From NCBI RefSeq assembly GCF_964204645.1, contig NC_134026.1, positions 12,858,450 to 12,922,449 of the forward strand: a stretch of DNA of 64,000 bases, given 5' to 3'. The DNA is from Tubulanus polymorphus. Lineage: Eukaryota; Nemertea; Palaeonemertea; Tubulaniformes; Tubulanidae. The translations under genes were made by a program, and so were the position numbers. Positions 12,912 to 24,512 of this stretch are shown here, piece after piece (position 1 is the first letter of the stretch; the number at the start of each line of letters is the position of its first letter). The notes under the pieces were generated by a model that saw only the letters and a list, made by a program, of their open reading frames with translations, had not been told where the DNA came from and did not search any database.

Positions 12912-14811
12912 CCACAACACAGATCACATGTGTGATGGTTGGGATCACATGTTTTTTGTGTCTTTCACACATGGTTTTCACATAAATAACATGTGTGAAT
13001 TTTTTGTGAGGGATATCTTTAAGGTTAAGAATTGAATTGATACGTTAATATACGTTAATTCGCCATGTGCCTATATTACAAATTCAATCAAATTTTATTC
13101 TGCAATATATATCCAATTCAATTATATTTTATTGAACCAAACCTCATCAAATCCAATTCAATTTTATAAGGTATCCAAATCATTGAGACAAATAAAAAAA
13201 TTGACCTGAAGTAATTGTTTCTTTCATCCCCCTGGCCGTGTCACTTAAAAATGATTGTACTGGGTAAATAACATGGGAGCAGAATGTACTTATTTTGACA
13301 CGTCAACCCACAAATAGCATCACTCACAAAATGCACAGGCTCTTGTTTAAGATAAGTGTCAACAAATGATACTCTGAGTCCCTCTAATTTATGTGAAGAG
13401 ATGTTCTTGTGTATTTATCTAACATTATCTATCGTTCAAAACAAAAAGTATTTTAGGTTACTTGATCTAATGTGGCCAATCTTTGTCAAATTGCGCACTG
13501 TAGTATTTATCCTTTTACTTCCTTATATGATGTGGTTTCAAGTTTTGAGGGGAATACCCCTGGTCCCTGCTGGCATTCATGCTGGTCTAGCAAGTTAATA
13601 ATTTTTCTGAACATGTAGAATGAACATACTCTGAATATCCTCGTGCAAGCCTGTAAATAATTTTTTTGCCAGTGCCTGCCACATGTCAGGCACCAACTAT
13701 AATGCTGCCTGACATTAATGAGTTGGTGCCTGCCATTTAGCAAAGTACTACTGTTTTATAGAGAATTTCCTTATTACTATCATTAAAAACATATGAAGAA
13801 TTGCACACAACCTTTATTATATTGGGACTTCAACATTAAAATTTACTTTCACAATACCATAAAATCTCTAACAGCTATCAGGATGAACCTTTCTAACTAT
13901 ACCATAAAATCAATCTCCAATAACAGCAAACGAAACCGGAACCAACAACAGGCGATAGAATACATTCATGATTAAACTTACAGGGTGTCACTTGACTTTG
14001 ACTGATTACAATATTTTGTTTCTTATATATTTACATGTGTGTTATTTACTACCAATTATAATCTATTTTGAACTGTTTTATTTTTACTTTGATTGTTTCA
14101 TCACCGCACAGCGGCAATGGTATACATTTATATAACGCTCGAGTTCATCGTACTACCACGTGTCAGTTCATACATTAGTATATATGCAAATAAGCAGTGA
14201 GCCGCGTACTGCGTGTATGGCTGTGTGTATAGTAATCAGCTGAGTGAGTCTATATATAGCACAGTCACTCGGCGATGATAGTATACACAGCACTCTCACA
14301 CATCGGCGGGCACTATTGTCAGCCTCTTAAATCGTCAATTAAGACAAACTAATTGACAAATCAGTGAATTAAAATCTCTGATGAAGGGCCTCGGCTTATT
14401 GGGCAAAGCTTTATGAAATCCATGTATTTTAGGCTAAAAAACTGCCCTCGGCTTATTGGCCGGAAAATACGGTAGCGCGATTTCACCGCAATAAGCAACG
14501 GAATTGATCAGAAGACAATTGGCGCGATTTATCGCAATAAACATCGGAATTAATTGATCGGTGATAGGAAACGGTGCTATTTATTTTCATATCGGTTCAA
14601 AAAAGCTAAAACTATTAGAACCATGAAAATTTTCGTGCCGGTCAGCGTGACAGGCAGGAGCGATTTTGCAACGGACATCGAAGCGTTTTGAGCCGGCCAA
14701 TATCCGTGACCGGCCGCTTATTTACAGCTTGCTAGTGTGATGTCTGATGAAGCAACTTGTATTTCAACTTGTATTTCTAATATCTAAATCTGTCTCCGTT
14801 TAATGTTCTAG
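12912..14811. other. Noncoding stretch with repeat fragments
   Basis: No gene is supported before the exon at 14812. 13050-13170 resembles the tail of repeat E (runs such as CAAATTCAATCAAATTT). 13687-13732 is a perfect 12-bp inverted repeat, AGTTGGTGCCTG and its complement, with a 22-base loop. 14125-14474 is a decayed MITE, listed separately. Confidence 0.45.
14125..14474. mobile_element. Decayed MITE with one preserved end
   Basis: The right end reads CCGGAAAATACGGTA at 14460-14474, with a CTCGGCTTATTGG subterminal motif present twice (near 14390 and 14445). The layout and parts of the interior (TATATATAGC, followed by CACTC-rich text) resemble the intact MITE at 21005-21583. The left end could not be found. 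Confidence 0.4.
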
Positions 14812-14900
14812 GTTACATTCCTCTGTGTGAGAACATGCCAGGTGGTAATGCTGTTAAGCCGGGTGACGTCGTAAAAGCAAAAAATGGGAAAACTATTCAG
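14812..14900 (+). CDS. LAP3: LAP3-like leucyl aminopeptidase, exon A
   Basis: Between a CTAG acceptor at 14810-14811 and a GTAACA donor at 14901, this 89-nt exon encodes a segment containing [18 protein letters not shown] and NGKTIQ. That is the family segment just before the NTDAEGR metal-binding signature of M17 cytosolic aminopeptidases. It ends in phase 0, as the next exon requires. Earlier exons, including the one with the first metal-binding lysine and aspartate, were not found and may lie upstream of the window. The enzyme removes N-terminal residues from peptides in the cytosol using two divalent metals. Confidence 0.85.
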
Positions 14901-15756
14901 GTAACAAAATATCAAAAAAAGCTAGGTGCTATTGATAATCATCAGTTAACTTTAGTTCATTTTTAACAGATCTCAATTCATTCATATCCTCAATTCATTC
15001 ATATCTAAATAATAATAAGAACGCAACTATCACAATCTTCATGATGATAATGAGTTTATTTACATGTTCAAACGTTTCGATCGATTTCGACTCATCTCTT
15101 CGAGTCCTTTTCAAGAAATGACATGAAATGATACAAACTATGTATAGTATATTGATACTAATTACAGAGAATATCATGCAGGCGTGAAGTGGCCTAGTTT
15201 ACAAAGTACAAATGGATTATAAACATATCAAAATACGTTCAGTAAAAATGAGACACCATGTGTGGAGAGTTGTTTGTTAATACTTGGTTTTTTGGATTTT
15301 ATATATAATGCCTCTTTGATGGTGATTTCGAAGTCATTTTTTCCAGAATCAACGATTGAAAAGTTGTTTTTTAAAGAAAAATTTGATACACAATTTTTAC
15401 ATGATGTTATTGTTTAACTATCTGGATACTCTTCCGAAATTATATCATTCATATCTGTAAGAACAGAAAAAAATAAGCGAGGTTGGGCAAAGTTATCTTT
15501 CATTTACCCACAGTAAGGATTATCATATCTATTCTAACTCGAAAAGTAATTGGTCTTACAAAATTGCTTGAAAGCCTACTAAAAAGAATAATTTTAAGGA
15601 TGAAACAATGCTGAGATGCTGCTTTGCAGGAAACTGTTTATATTTTCGTAATTTTAGGGTTTCTGACCATTCATCGGTAAACCCTATTGTATTCCTTGTG
15701 ATTATTATTGATGGGTTTCGTCATGTCTGTCTGTGGACGTTTCATTATGAAGCGAT

Positions 15757-16500
15757 TTAAGCTGGTATTTTTTGGACCGATAATTCTATGAATTGACACA
15801 TCCTACACATTACAGTCCTTGCAAACTTTGTTACCTTTGTGGCCCATTCAATGCCCATAATTTCAATGAAGACCATATAATCATCTGCTATTTGGAGCAT
15901 TTCCAGATTTCTAGGGCATTGCTTCTTCATTGTAGCATATTTTGCTTCAATCATCCTTTTCAGATCAAATTTAAGTTTAGTGCATTAGAGGGGCTTTTTA
16001 GTTCCTCTATATCATTGATATAGGGGAGGCAACATTCAAGTACAGTTTGAACTATGTCATCATAGTGAAGTGGCGTAAAGAAGTCCCACATGGATGCATT
16101 TTCATTATTCGGAACTAATCGTCTTAAGGCCAAAAGGAGTCTCGCTGCTAGTAGTATCATTCTGCCACTGATGTAGTATTTTCTTTTAGTCACGTTGTCT
16201 AATGATCATTCCAACCAAGATTGGCCCAGTGCAATTATCATGGCATCATTTTGAGCAACATCTGAAATCTCATCACATGTCCTAATAGAAAACACCTCCT
16301 TTCTCATTAATTCCCTTGGTTGTGAGGTTATATGCCCAGCCATTATTTTGGAAGCTATATTCAACTCGCGTTTTGCCGGGACATATTTTCCTTTTCGTTC
16401 CTTACAACGTCTTGTAATGGCGTCTCATATTTTTTATGAAACCCCAATCGAAGCATTCTGTACATGGGCCATACTCTGTTGTGTTAAAAGTTGTTGTTGG
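15757..16500 (-). pseudogene. Pseudogene of an unnamed metazoan zinc-finger-type protein
   Basis: Read on the minus strand, coding-like text runs from about 16490 to 15757 with at least two breaks. One is an in-frame stop near 16200; the other is a frame change near 15960. It begins with a C2H2-like patch (CTECFDW, then a histidine in MRRHY), continues with KRELNIASKIMAG, and reaches YISGRMILLAARLLLALRRL and EAKYATMKKQCPRNLEM. This layout resembles a large unnamed protein family common in marine invertebrates (a Cys-rich N-terminus, then a region ending in tissue-unspecific helical text). It could derive from a mobile element. Function unknown. Confidence 0.45.
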
Positions 16501-17768
16501 CCTTCAAGAAAGAAGTAATTCACCTTAACCAGACTCAATAACACGTTGATTATGTTGGTGATCACCTAATAACCGTAGTTTTGTAAAATCTGGATAAGTT
16601 CCTGTTTTTGATCTTAAAATAGGGATTGTCCCCGTTATATATTAATTTGGTTGGTAAATTTTGTTTGATTTTTCGATTGAGTGTCCCTTACAGACCCACC
16701 ACACCTGCCGGGAGCGAAACAGGGGGTTTGATTTTGAAATCGGAGTACAGATATAGATGTGTGATCGGCGGTCGAGTTAACAGAATATTTTTTTAAATCG
16801 GAGTATATAATTGGAAATTCGGTTCCGGTTCATCCAAACAATCTTCCATTCAGTCTGAACCGGCAAGCGACTAATTGGGATGAATTTTTCTGGCTGCCTA
16901 ATTTAATACATTGAGATTCTGGAAAATAGCTATATTACAAGGTTTAAGATCATTTTGTCCATTTTTATATTTTTTTGGTCTTTTTCTACGTGTAAATAGT
17001 CCGGTAGTTTATTGTCATTTTTTCTTGGGTAGATGTTGATGTAGAAGTCCTCTAAGTTGACTAGATAGGAAGAAAGCACATTTCGAAACGCAAATCTTCC
17101 AGATGGGAGTATAGCCTTGGGGTATCCGAAGTGTAGTTGTATGACATCGACGGTGCAGCTCCGATGAGGATGGGTTTCTCCGTCAAGGGGTGCGCAGTTG
17201 GTACTTCACATCTGGTGCTGAATTTGCCTAAAAGTAAAAGTTTTACAATGGGAGCAGTTATGTGTTTCTAATATACAGTGCATAGTTAGGTCCGGGAATG
17301 TATCGCAATCAAACGGACAGAGCTATGCGCATTGATAGACCGTCAGTAAGAATGCAGCGCAGACACGTGAATATTGAATACATGTTTGTACACTTACATA
17401 TATACAGTCTTGATCTGGTTTTATTTATATTGTCACGATTAGGTTTTTTGGTCGTTTTTAATGAGACTGATGTCAAGAGGCAACTTTCCAGTCACCATTG
17501 CGCGTAGATAGACTGAGCTTGCTATCTATCCTAAGGCCAAAAACGGAGGCAGTGTTCCAGCTATCGCAGCAATGAGACTGAGTTTACAGTCAAAACATCT
17601 TAAACAGTAAACTAATGCGTATGTGATGATATAGAGCAAAAGTGGTCAGACAGTTCTATGCGTATTGATAGACCGTCATTCCTGTTCGATCTAAATCACA
17701 ACATACCTCAAGTGTCAAAGTCGGGATATGTAGGTGTAAGTAGTAAAAAAAAGTGGCGTTGGGTTTAA
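16501..17768. other. No recognised gene
   Basis: The only structure seen is a short imperfect direct repeat, GCGNATTGATAGACCGTCA, near 17326-17346 and 17658-17678. Nothing else is supportable. Confidence 0.35.
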
Positions 17769-18890
17769 TTAATAGACTACGCTAATGGTGTCGATTGTGA
17801 TTCTGTTTACTACGTTCCGTCCGCTTGCGTCCAGGTGTATAAGTATATTGTTAAGACTCCAAATATGAAGGTTTTGTTGAAGCATGATTTCTTGGTGTAG
17901 GCGTTCTTTTAGTGAGTTTTTGAAATAAATTATAGTGTTGATGCGGCCAGAGCCTTGTTCTAGATTGTAATGATTTTTGTACAAAATGGATTGTGCGAGA
18001 AACAAAAGGTAGTTCGCGAGTGTGCGTTTGAAGAAATCTCTTTCTATTGTTTTAGTAATTCTTGTGTAGACAATGTCTTGAGTGATATTTATAGGTGTGC
18101 TTAGTATGCGTTGAAAGATTGGTTGTATAGATGAATATAATTGCTGTGCGTCTGTGCATGAGTATACTACATTGTCATTCGTTGCCACGCGTCCACAAAT
18201 TTTCCAATTTGGATCAGTTTTCATTTTCCAAAGTACTAGTTTTGAAGCTGTTGCAAGAGTATTATGAAGTAATTTCCAATGAATATCACTAAATCGTCTA
18301 TCAATATGTTTATTATAAACTTCATTCCAAATTTCCGGCCAGTTCAGATCAGTATTTAACATTTCAGTAATTTTGGTTTGCCCTCGGTGGGATTTGATGG
18401 AGATTTTTTAATAATAGAATTCCATAAATTTGAGATGATAAAAGTTTTCCTATAGTACACTATATTACCAAATTGCACGTAGAAGTTTTGGTTATTCATC
18501 AGGATCTAAATTTTGGTCAGATAGAATTAGTTTCCAATGATGCGGTATCGCATTGTATATACGTTTGTGTTTAAATTCATTTGTTAATGGAGTTTCGTTA
18601 AATGCTTTGTAGTTGCCACGATTATCGAATAGATGTTGTAGACTGATTATACCGTGATGTATGTATTCTGTGAAATTGGTTGTTTTGTTGAGCTTAATTT
18701 TTGGGTTGCCAAAAAAATGGTTTTTGCAGAATTTCGGTAATGGTCTCAGTTGTAACTAGATGTTGTTGAAAAACTGTCCATGATTTTAATAAATGTCTGT
18801 AGTAATCATTTATAATGACTTTTTTGGGAATTTCATTGTGAATGATGTTTGAAATATTCATCAGTAGTACAGTGCAAGACACTTCATCAA
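17769..18890 (-). pseudogene. 5'-truncated LINE ORF2 C-terminal fragment
   Basis: An uninterrupted 197-codon frame (17769-18362) contains DIHWKLLHNTLATASKL and a distal Cys-containing segment, typical of the region after the reverse transcriptase in L1/Tx1-type LINEs (the zinc-binding domain seen as a plant zf-RVT-like fold). Upstream sequence at 18480-18882 is coding-like in another frame (GIISLQHLFDNRG and RIYNAIPHHWK), with a frameshift near an A7 run at about 18710 and stops near 18480. The reverse transcriptase itself is missing, as expected for 5' truncation. Not active. Confidence 0.65.
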
Positions 18891-20384
18891 GCTAGGATAC
18901 TGAATGCCGTACTGTGTATTTATGTACGAAAAAAAAATTATGACATTTTTTCGGACAAAATGAACTCTGTGGGGTCCGAACCCCCCCCCCCCCCCTACGG
19001 GCCTGTCTCTTGCAATGGGTTTTTATTTAGGGTTTCTGCTGCTTCGCAGAAGCTGTCTTGTAATTCTCGTGATTATTGCCTTTTTCCACTTTCCAGACAA
19101 ATGTTTTTCATAAAATCTATCTCCTCTCAGATTCGACTACTAACAGCTTATAAACGTAATTTTCAATTCTGAGAGAAATATAACTCAGCATCTGACCATT
19201 TCGAATTTGTGTATAGTAGAACATACTAAATTAAACCTGTATAATTACCGGGTCTAAACGGCGCAAGAATAACGCAAAGCATTGTCATCCATTGATAAAA
19301 GACCATCCCAAAAAGCCTACAAATTACCGAACAACCGCGACCGTCAAACTCAACCGTGAATCACGGATTCAGACTAACAATTAGTCCGGATCCTTCATTT
19401 TCCGCGAACAATATACAACCATTATAGTGGATGGTTGAAATCATTTTCAGCTTAAATTTATCGCAAAACTATGGCGAGTTTAAGGACTTCAATGAACTAT
19501 GATCCCTAAAATGAGTCAATTGATTAATTTTATTCGTAAATCAATTTACATTGGCTACATTTCCTGAAGATTTTTGGCTCAAATCAGCGTAATATGGACA
19601 GAAATGGTAGGGATTTTCATATGGAATTTTACTTCCGTGTTCACTTGACGACTCGGATCGATGACAACGACAGCAGAGTTTATGTAATTTAAGGTGAGAA
19701 TCCATTAACCAGGGAATGTTAGACATGATTTCCCTAACTTCTAACTGCAGTTAACGTCACCTTTCCACTGGGTGGTGCTATGATATGTGTACATATGGTA
19801 GCAAATGAGTACTCGGCGAAGCAATGATTGTTGGCTACCGGTACCTACTTAATGCCTAGCTTTTTTGGGGGATACGCCTAGAATAGATTTAGGCCCTTAC
19901 TAAATGTAGTGTGTAGAGCCAGTGGAAAGCCTAAGTAGTTAGTAAGGGGCTGGATTACACTGATGTATACGACTATTTATTTCGATTACTTTCTTTCCAG
20001 CTATTAATCGTGGAATGAACTGGTCACTACGGTCTTCAATTCCTTTGCGGATTCTTGCAGCTGGGGGGAATGTATTTTAACCACAGTGTGCAAGTGTTCA
20101 TTTGAAACCAAGCTTTTTTGTCATTGGGAGTCAAAGTCGCAACTTATGTGCAGCTGTCTCAGGTGTTGTAAGTACTTGACGTTTTGTGTAATTTTTTTTT
20201 TCTTATGCCATGTTTAAAATATTTGGATTAGTAATCAGTCGTGCTAACGTACATGCAGAATTGGATTCATTGTTATTATGGGATGATAATTCAAGAGTCA
20301 TCAAGAGTCCTACGACACGAAACTTTTTAATGTTTATCAGAGACTTGTTTTGGAGTAAACTGAATAACCCTTAATATTCCACAT
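18891..20384. other. No recognised gene; poly-C and motif fragment
   Basis: A C15-16 run lies near 18979-18995. 19021-19050 contains GGGTTTCTGCTGCTTCGCAG, a fragment of the GCTGCAAAGCAGC-type repeat seen elsewhere. No exon could be supported. Confidence 0.35.
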
Positions 20385-20935
20385 CAGGGGCGGATCTAAA
20401 GGCAGACAATGACAGGAGCACAGAATTAAAAAAAGGGCAATTCATAAGAACAGGTTCTATCCATGACAGGCGAGCGGCGAAACGTTCGGGGGGGTCTGGG
20501 GTACCAGAAAATTTGTGAATTTCAACCCATTTTAATGCAATTTCCAGGCACCTGAAACTCAAAAATGACATCCTGCAATATTTCTTTAAGAGATGGGAAT
20601 TTATTAATATGGAAACAATGTCTGTATCTCCTGAAGTCGATGTTTTCGTTTAGGCATGATGCCTTCAAATCTGGGGCCGTCAAATCTTATTGAAAATCTT
20701 AAAAACCACGTTCACGACGTTAGAACAACTGCGAAATTCGCGGAAGTTATCGTACCGGATGTAGTTTATTTCCGGGTTCACACTAAAACGCGGATGTAAA
20801 TAACGGACTGCGGACTTAAGTTTTGTGGGTGGAAATCGCGGTAAAAAAAAAATTTTCGCACTTTTTTCAAAAAGGGCACTCAGAATTTGCGACCGGAGCA
20901 CGTGCTCCACATGCTCCCATCTAGATCCGCCCCTG
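20385..20935. mobile_element. hAT-type MITE
   Basis: Ends are inverted: CAGGGGCGGATCTA at 20385-20398 and TAGATCCGCCCCTG at 20922-20935. CAGGGGCGGATC-type termini are typical of hAT elements. The flanks share CACAT directly outside both ends (20380-20384 and 20936-20940), shorter than the usual 8-bp hAT duplication. There is no transposase, so the element is nonautonomous. Confidence 0.7.
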
Positions 20936-21004
20936 CACATGGCTTAAAGAGCATATGCCATCAAAATTGAATATTGTGTAAAATTCATTTTCAATTGTGA
21001 TGTA

Positions 21005-21583
21005 CCGTAAAAACCGGTGTATAAGTCGAGTTTTTAATCCTTGATTTTACCACTAAATTATTGACCTCGACTTATACGCCGAGTACAGTTTTCTACTAAG
21101 TATTTTCAGGTCACAAGAAATATTGATTCTACCAGACAAAAAAGACAGTGTTCATCTTCTCACTGCTATAACAGTTTGAATAATTATTCATGATAAATAA
21201 AGTTATTTAATGAAAAAAACTTCTTTCATTTTGACACAGCTTCATTTAAAACGATGTATTCATATATGCGCGCTCATAGCAGCGCTTAATACATTAGGCT
21301 ATATATAGCGTGTGACTCACACTACTGTCTCACTGTATGGTAGTGGATTATACCCAAGTGTGTGTGTGTGTGTGTGTCTATTGATTAACACACGGCAGCA
21401 ATCAGGCTGACGCACGGCGGCGTGTGAGAAGGCGAACTATTCAATATAATGATACAAGTAGTTATTCTTCTAAGAGAAGGGACTCCATTTATAAGCCGGA
21501 TATATGTTAAAAATCATAAAATGTAGGTCTAAAAATCGACCTCGACTTATACGCCGCGTAGACTTATACGCCGGTTTTTATGG
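21005..21583. mobile_element. TA-flanked MITE with CCGTAAAAACCGG termini
   Basis: Left end CCGTAAAAACCGGTGTATAA and right end TTATACGCCGGTTTTTATGG are inverted, each flanked by TA (21003-21004 and 21584-21585). Both subterminal regions carry inverted CGACTTATACGCCG motifs (21068 and 21543, with an additional copy near 21561). A (GT)n run lies near 21358. Noncoding and nonautonomous; TA duplication suggests a Tc1/mariner- or PIF-like origin, but the superfamily is unproven. Confidence 0.75.
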
Positions 21584-22449
21584 TATTCACAAATATCAAA
21601 TCCGGGAGTGGTTTGAATTTCAGGCTTCGCTTACTGGCCCGCACACGTGCCTGTGTTGATTGTCATAGTTAACATCATAAATAGTGCCACCCGTGGGTTG
21701 AATATGAACTATACGCACGGAGTGAAGGATAAATAGATGACTATTCCGCTAACTATTACAGCTGATTCGTTCTCCTTTTTTCAATAAGTCACATCTCAGG
21801 TCGTTATATGTATACTTAAGTTTCTTCTGATTAAGAAATCGCGGAAAGTACAATTATGATGGCATTTGCCCTTTAACGGTCGGTGTCAATGCTCTGCAAG
21901 ACAGTAGTGATAGATTTTTCACGACAAACACACAATAAAATTGGTCTCCTAAGATATCGTTTATACTTTCTTTCACTCCTCTATTATATTACATAACTGA
22001 GTAATTCTTACATTTGATTGCTTAATTACAGGTTGAAAGAGATCAAAGGGCATGAATCGACTGTGACTGGCTTATTGGTGCGAGTAGATAAAGCGTTGAG
22101 GTTTCAAAAGGTGTAGCCAAAATGCTTGTATCATCAGGGGTAGACAAATTATCCGAAGATAAATGAAAACTTCACCTTGTTGATCGTCAGTTGATTTTGC
22201 TGTAAATTATTTCGCCTGGATAAATCAACAAACACATAATACATTTCAAAATCTGTGTTCAGTAGAATTTCTTTCAATAAAATGAAAATTTATGTGACAT
22301 TCATTTTTATGTATTCAAGATTGAATTTGAATTGATCTTAAAACCAGAGCAGAAAGCATTCAGCGGTTTAGAAAATCCTATTAGTAGACTCATAATCAAA
22401 TTCTGCGAAGTCAGTTAAGGTCTTTTGCTCGAATCAAGTTGAGGGCTCA

Positions 22450-23378
22450 GGGGCCGGTTGCATAGTCATGACTTAGATTTAAGACCAGTCTAAGACCAAC
22501 TTAGTTCTATAGCCAATCTAACAACTTAAGACCAGTCTTAAGATTTAAAGGCCGAGGAGCAGTATAAAAGCCCAATCAATGTCAAAGATGGCAGTACCCA
22601 TGAAGCAATAGTGCAGTGGAGAGCTCCAACGGTTGGAACTGGAAATCTCTGTCAGTTATCCGATTTGGACCCTCCTTTTTGTCAGACATATGTATTAATG
22701 TGTAATATATTCATTTCTGCAGTCAAAAATGTGTTTTAGGCCCTCCTCTATGAGAAATTAAGCTTTTTAGTTGGTATTTCCTTCAAAACTTGAATCTTTG
22801 AATGACAGAGGGAGGAGTTATACAGTGAATTAGTGTAGCTCACAGAGCACATGAACAGTAATTTGATACCTATAGTCATCAATATACATAAACAAAACAT
22901 AGCCTCATTCATAGTACCAAAATTTGGCAACATCAAAACTTTTTCTATGGTCAATGGATCAGTCTGAAATTTCGTACACTTGTTTAGCTATCTACTATCA
23001 ATGTTGTGTCCAAATTTCATGGAAATCGGATAAAAATTAATGATTTTCAAAAAATTTGAAATGTCTCTAAAATCTTTAATCTTGGCCCTATCTCTTCAAA
23101 AAAAGATCGCTAGCATCAGATTTTCATTCCCACTATGACTAGATTACTTAAAATTAGTTTAGAACTTGATATGAAAACTTTGAATTTGTCAAATTTAACT
23201 GTGTGTGACCTGCTTTTTTGTTGTGAGCCAACCTCGCTCACTCTAAACATTATAAACAAGATACTGTAGTTAGTGGGACGGCCGGTCTCAAGTGTTTGCC
23301 ACCCGGTTAACTAGCATCCATACTCCTCGGCCTTTAAGACAACTTTTCGACTTAAGTCACGACTGTGCAACTGGCCCC
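22450..23378. mobile_element. MITE with GGGGCC-GTTGCA termini (outer element)
   Basis: 22450-22485 (GGGGCCGGTTGCATAGTCAT...) is inverted at 23340-23378 (...TGTGCAACTGGCCCC). Most of its interior is a second MITE at 22546-23336, so this is one element nested in another. No protein is encoded. Confidence 0.65.
22546..23336. mobile_element. Inner MITE with AAAGGCCGAGGAG inverted ends
   Basis: AAAGGCCGAGGAG at 22547-22559 mirrors CTCCTCGGCCTTT at 23323-23335. The interior (for example GATTTGGACCCTCCTTTTTG near 22662) recurs in 37378-38073, which also has inverted AAGGCCGAC ends. Noncoding. Confidence 0.65.
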
Positions 23379-23747
23379 AGGAGCCTAAAATTCAATTCCT
23401 CAATGTCCCTGTAATGCCGAGTACGATGGAGTTTATACACTGAAAAATATTTACACTGAAAAAACTGAACCCGCTATCAATTGTTCGAAGATTTCAACCA
23501 CCAATCAGAATCTTTGATATATTTGTTATAAATCAAACATGGCTTCCACATCAAACTGATATTAATTTGGTTGCTAGATTCTGGTCCTGAGAAAAGATGC
23601 CTGGAAATTGCCCCAAATTTCAAAAAATTTTCTTTGGGCAGGACCCCCAAACCCCCCGTAATGGCTTTGCACCATCGGTGAAAAGCATCACTTCGCGCCT
23701 TCTGCGCTTGCGAGGACAGAATCAGGTCAAATTGAAATCCAATTTTT

Positions 23748-24185
23748 TAGCTCACTTGGGACTCCCAGTGGGCTTTTGTGTCCACTTTAATTTTCGTCCG
23801 TCCGTCCGTCCGTAGACGGAAACCAGTTATTATGGGAAGTTTTGAAGAGTCTTCAAGTTAAGTCTTGATTTTTGGTTTATGTATGTATCTACCCTAGACA
23901 CATCTTCAGCCGAAACACTGGCCCTGTCAGAATCAAGATGGCCGACTGGCAGCCATTGTTGTTCATCAAAATCAGCACTTAATGACGCAATTGGCGGCCG
24001 TCTTGGTATCATCAGGTGGGAAAAAGTTTTTCCACATTATATTGATACCTAAGCATATTTTGTTACCACAATCAATTGCAAAGTTGTATAGCTGTAAAGT
24101 ATAGCTGTAAAGCAGCAATAACGGGTTTTCTGACATTTTACATACATGTGACCTGAAGGGATTCATTGTTTGAGATTCCATCAGT
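23748..24185. repeat. TCCG-type dispersed repeat, copy 1
   Basis: Begins near CTCACTTGGGACTCCCAGTG, then carries (TCCG)n at about 23798-23813 and a conserved block including AGATGGCCGACTGGCAGCCA near 23936. Close relatives lie at 35776-36335 and 41464-42285. No protein frame is conserved; origin unknown. Confidence 0.65.
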
Positions 24186-24273
24186 TATTAAGTTATAATA
24201 ATATTGATGATTGTGCTTTATTGGCAATCTACTACTTTACATGTATTCAAGTGCTATATAAATGCTATATATG

Positions 24274-24275
<2 letters not shown>

Positions 24276-24314
<39 letters not shown>
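24276..24314. repeat. (AT)n microsatellite
   Basis: Uninterrupted alternating TA of about 38 bases, ending 27 bases before the acceptor of LAP3 exon B. Long TA runs can slip in length between individuals. Confidence 0.9.
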
Positions 24315-24318
<4 letters not shown>

Positions 24319-24341
24319 AAATTTGGGTTTGTACATTTTAG

Positions 24342-24512
<171 letters not shown>

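Larger units (their letters stand above)
14901..24341 (+). other. LAP3-like intron between exons A and B
   Basis: 9,441 bp, GT at the 5' end and AG at the 3' end. It contains a broken minus-strand gene (15757-16500), a LINE fragment (17769-18890), MITEs at 20385-20935, 21005-21583 and 22450-23378, and a TCCG-family repeat (23748-24185). It ends 27 bases after an (AT)n tract. Confidence 0.8.
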
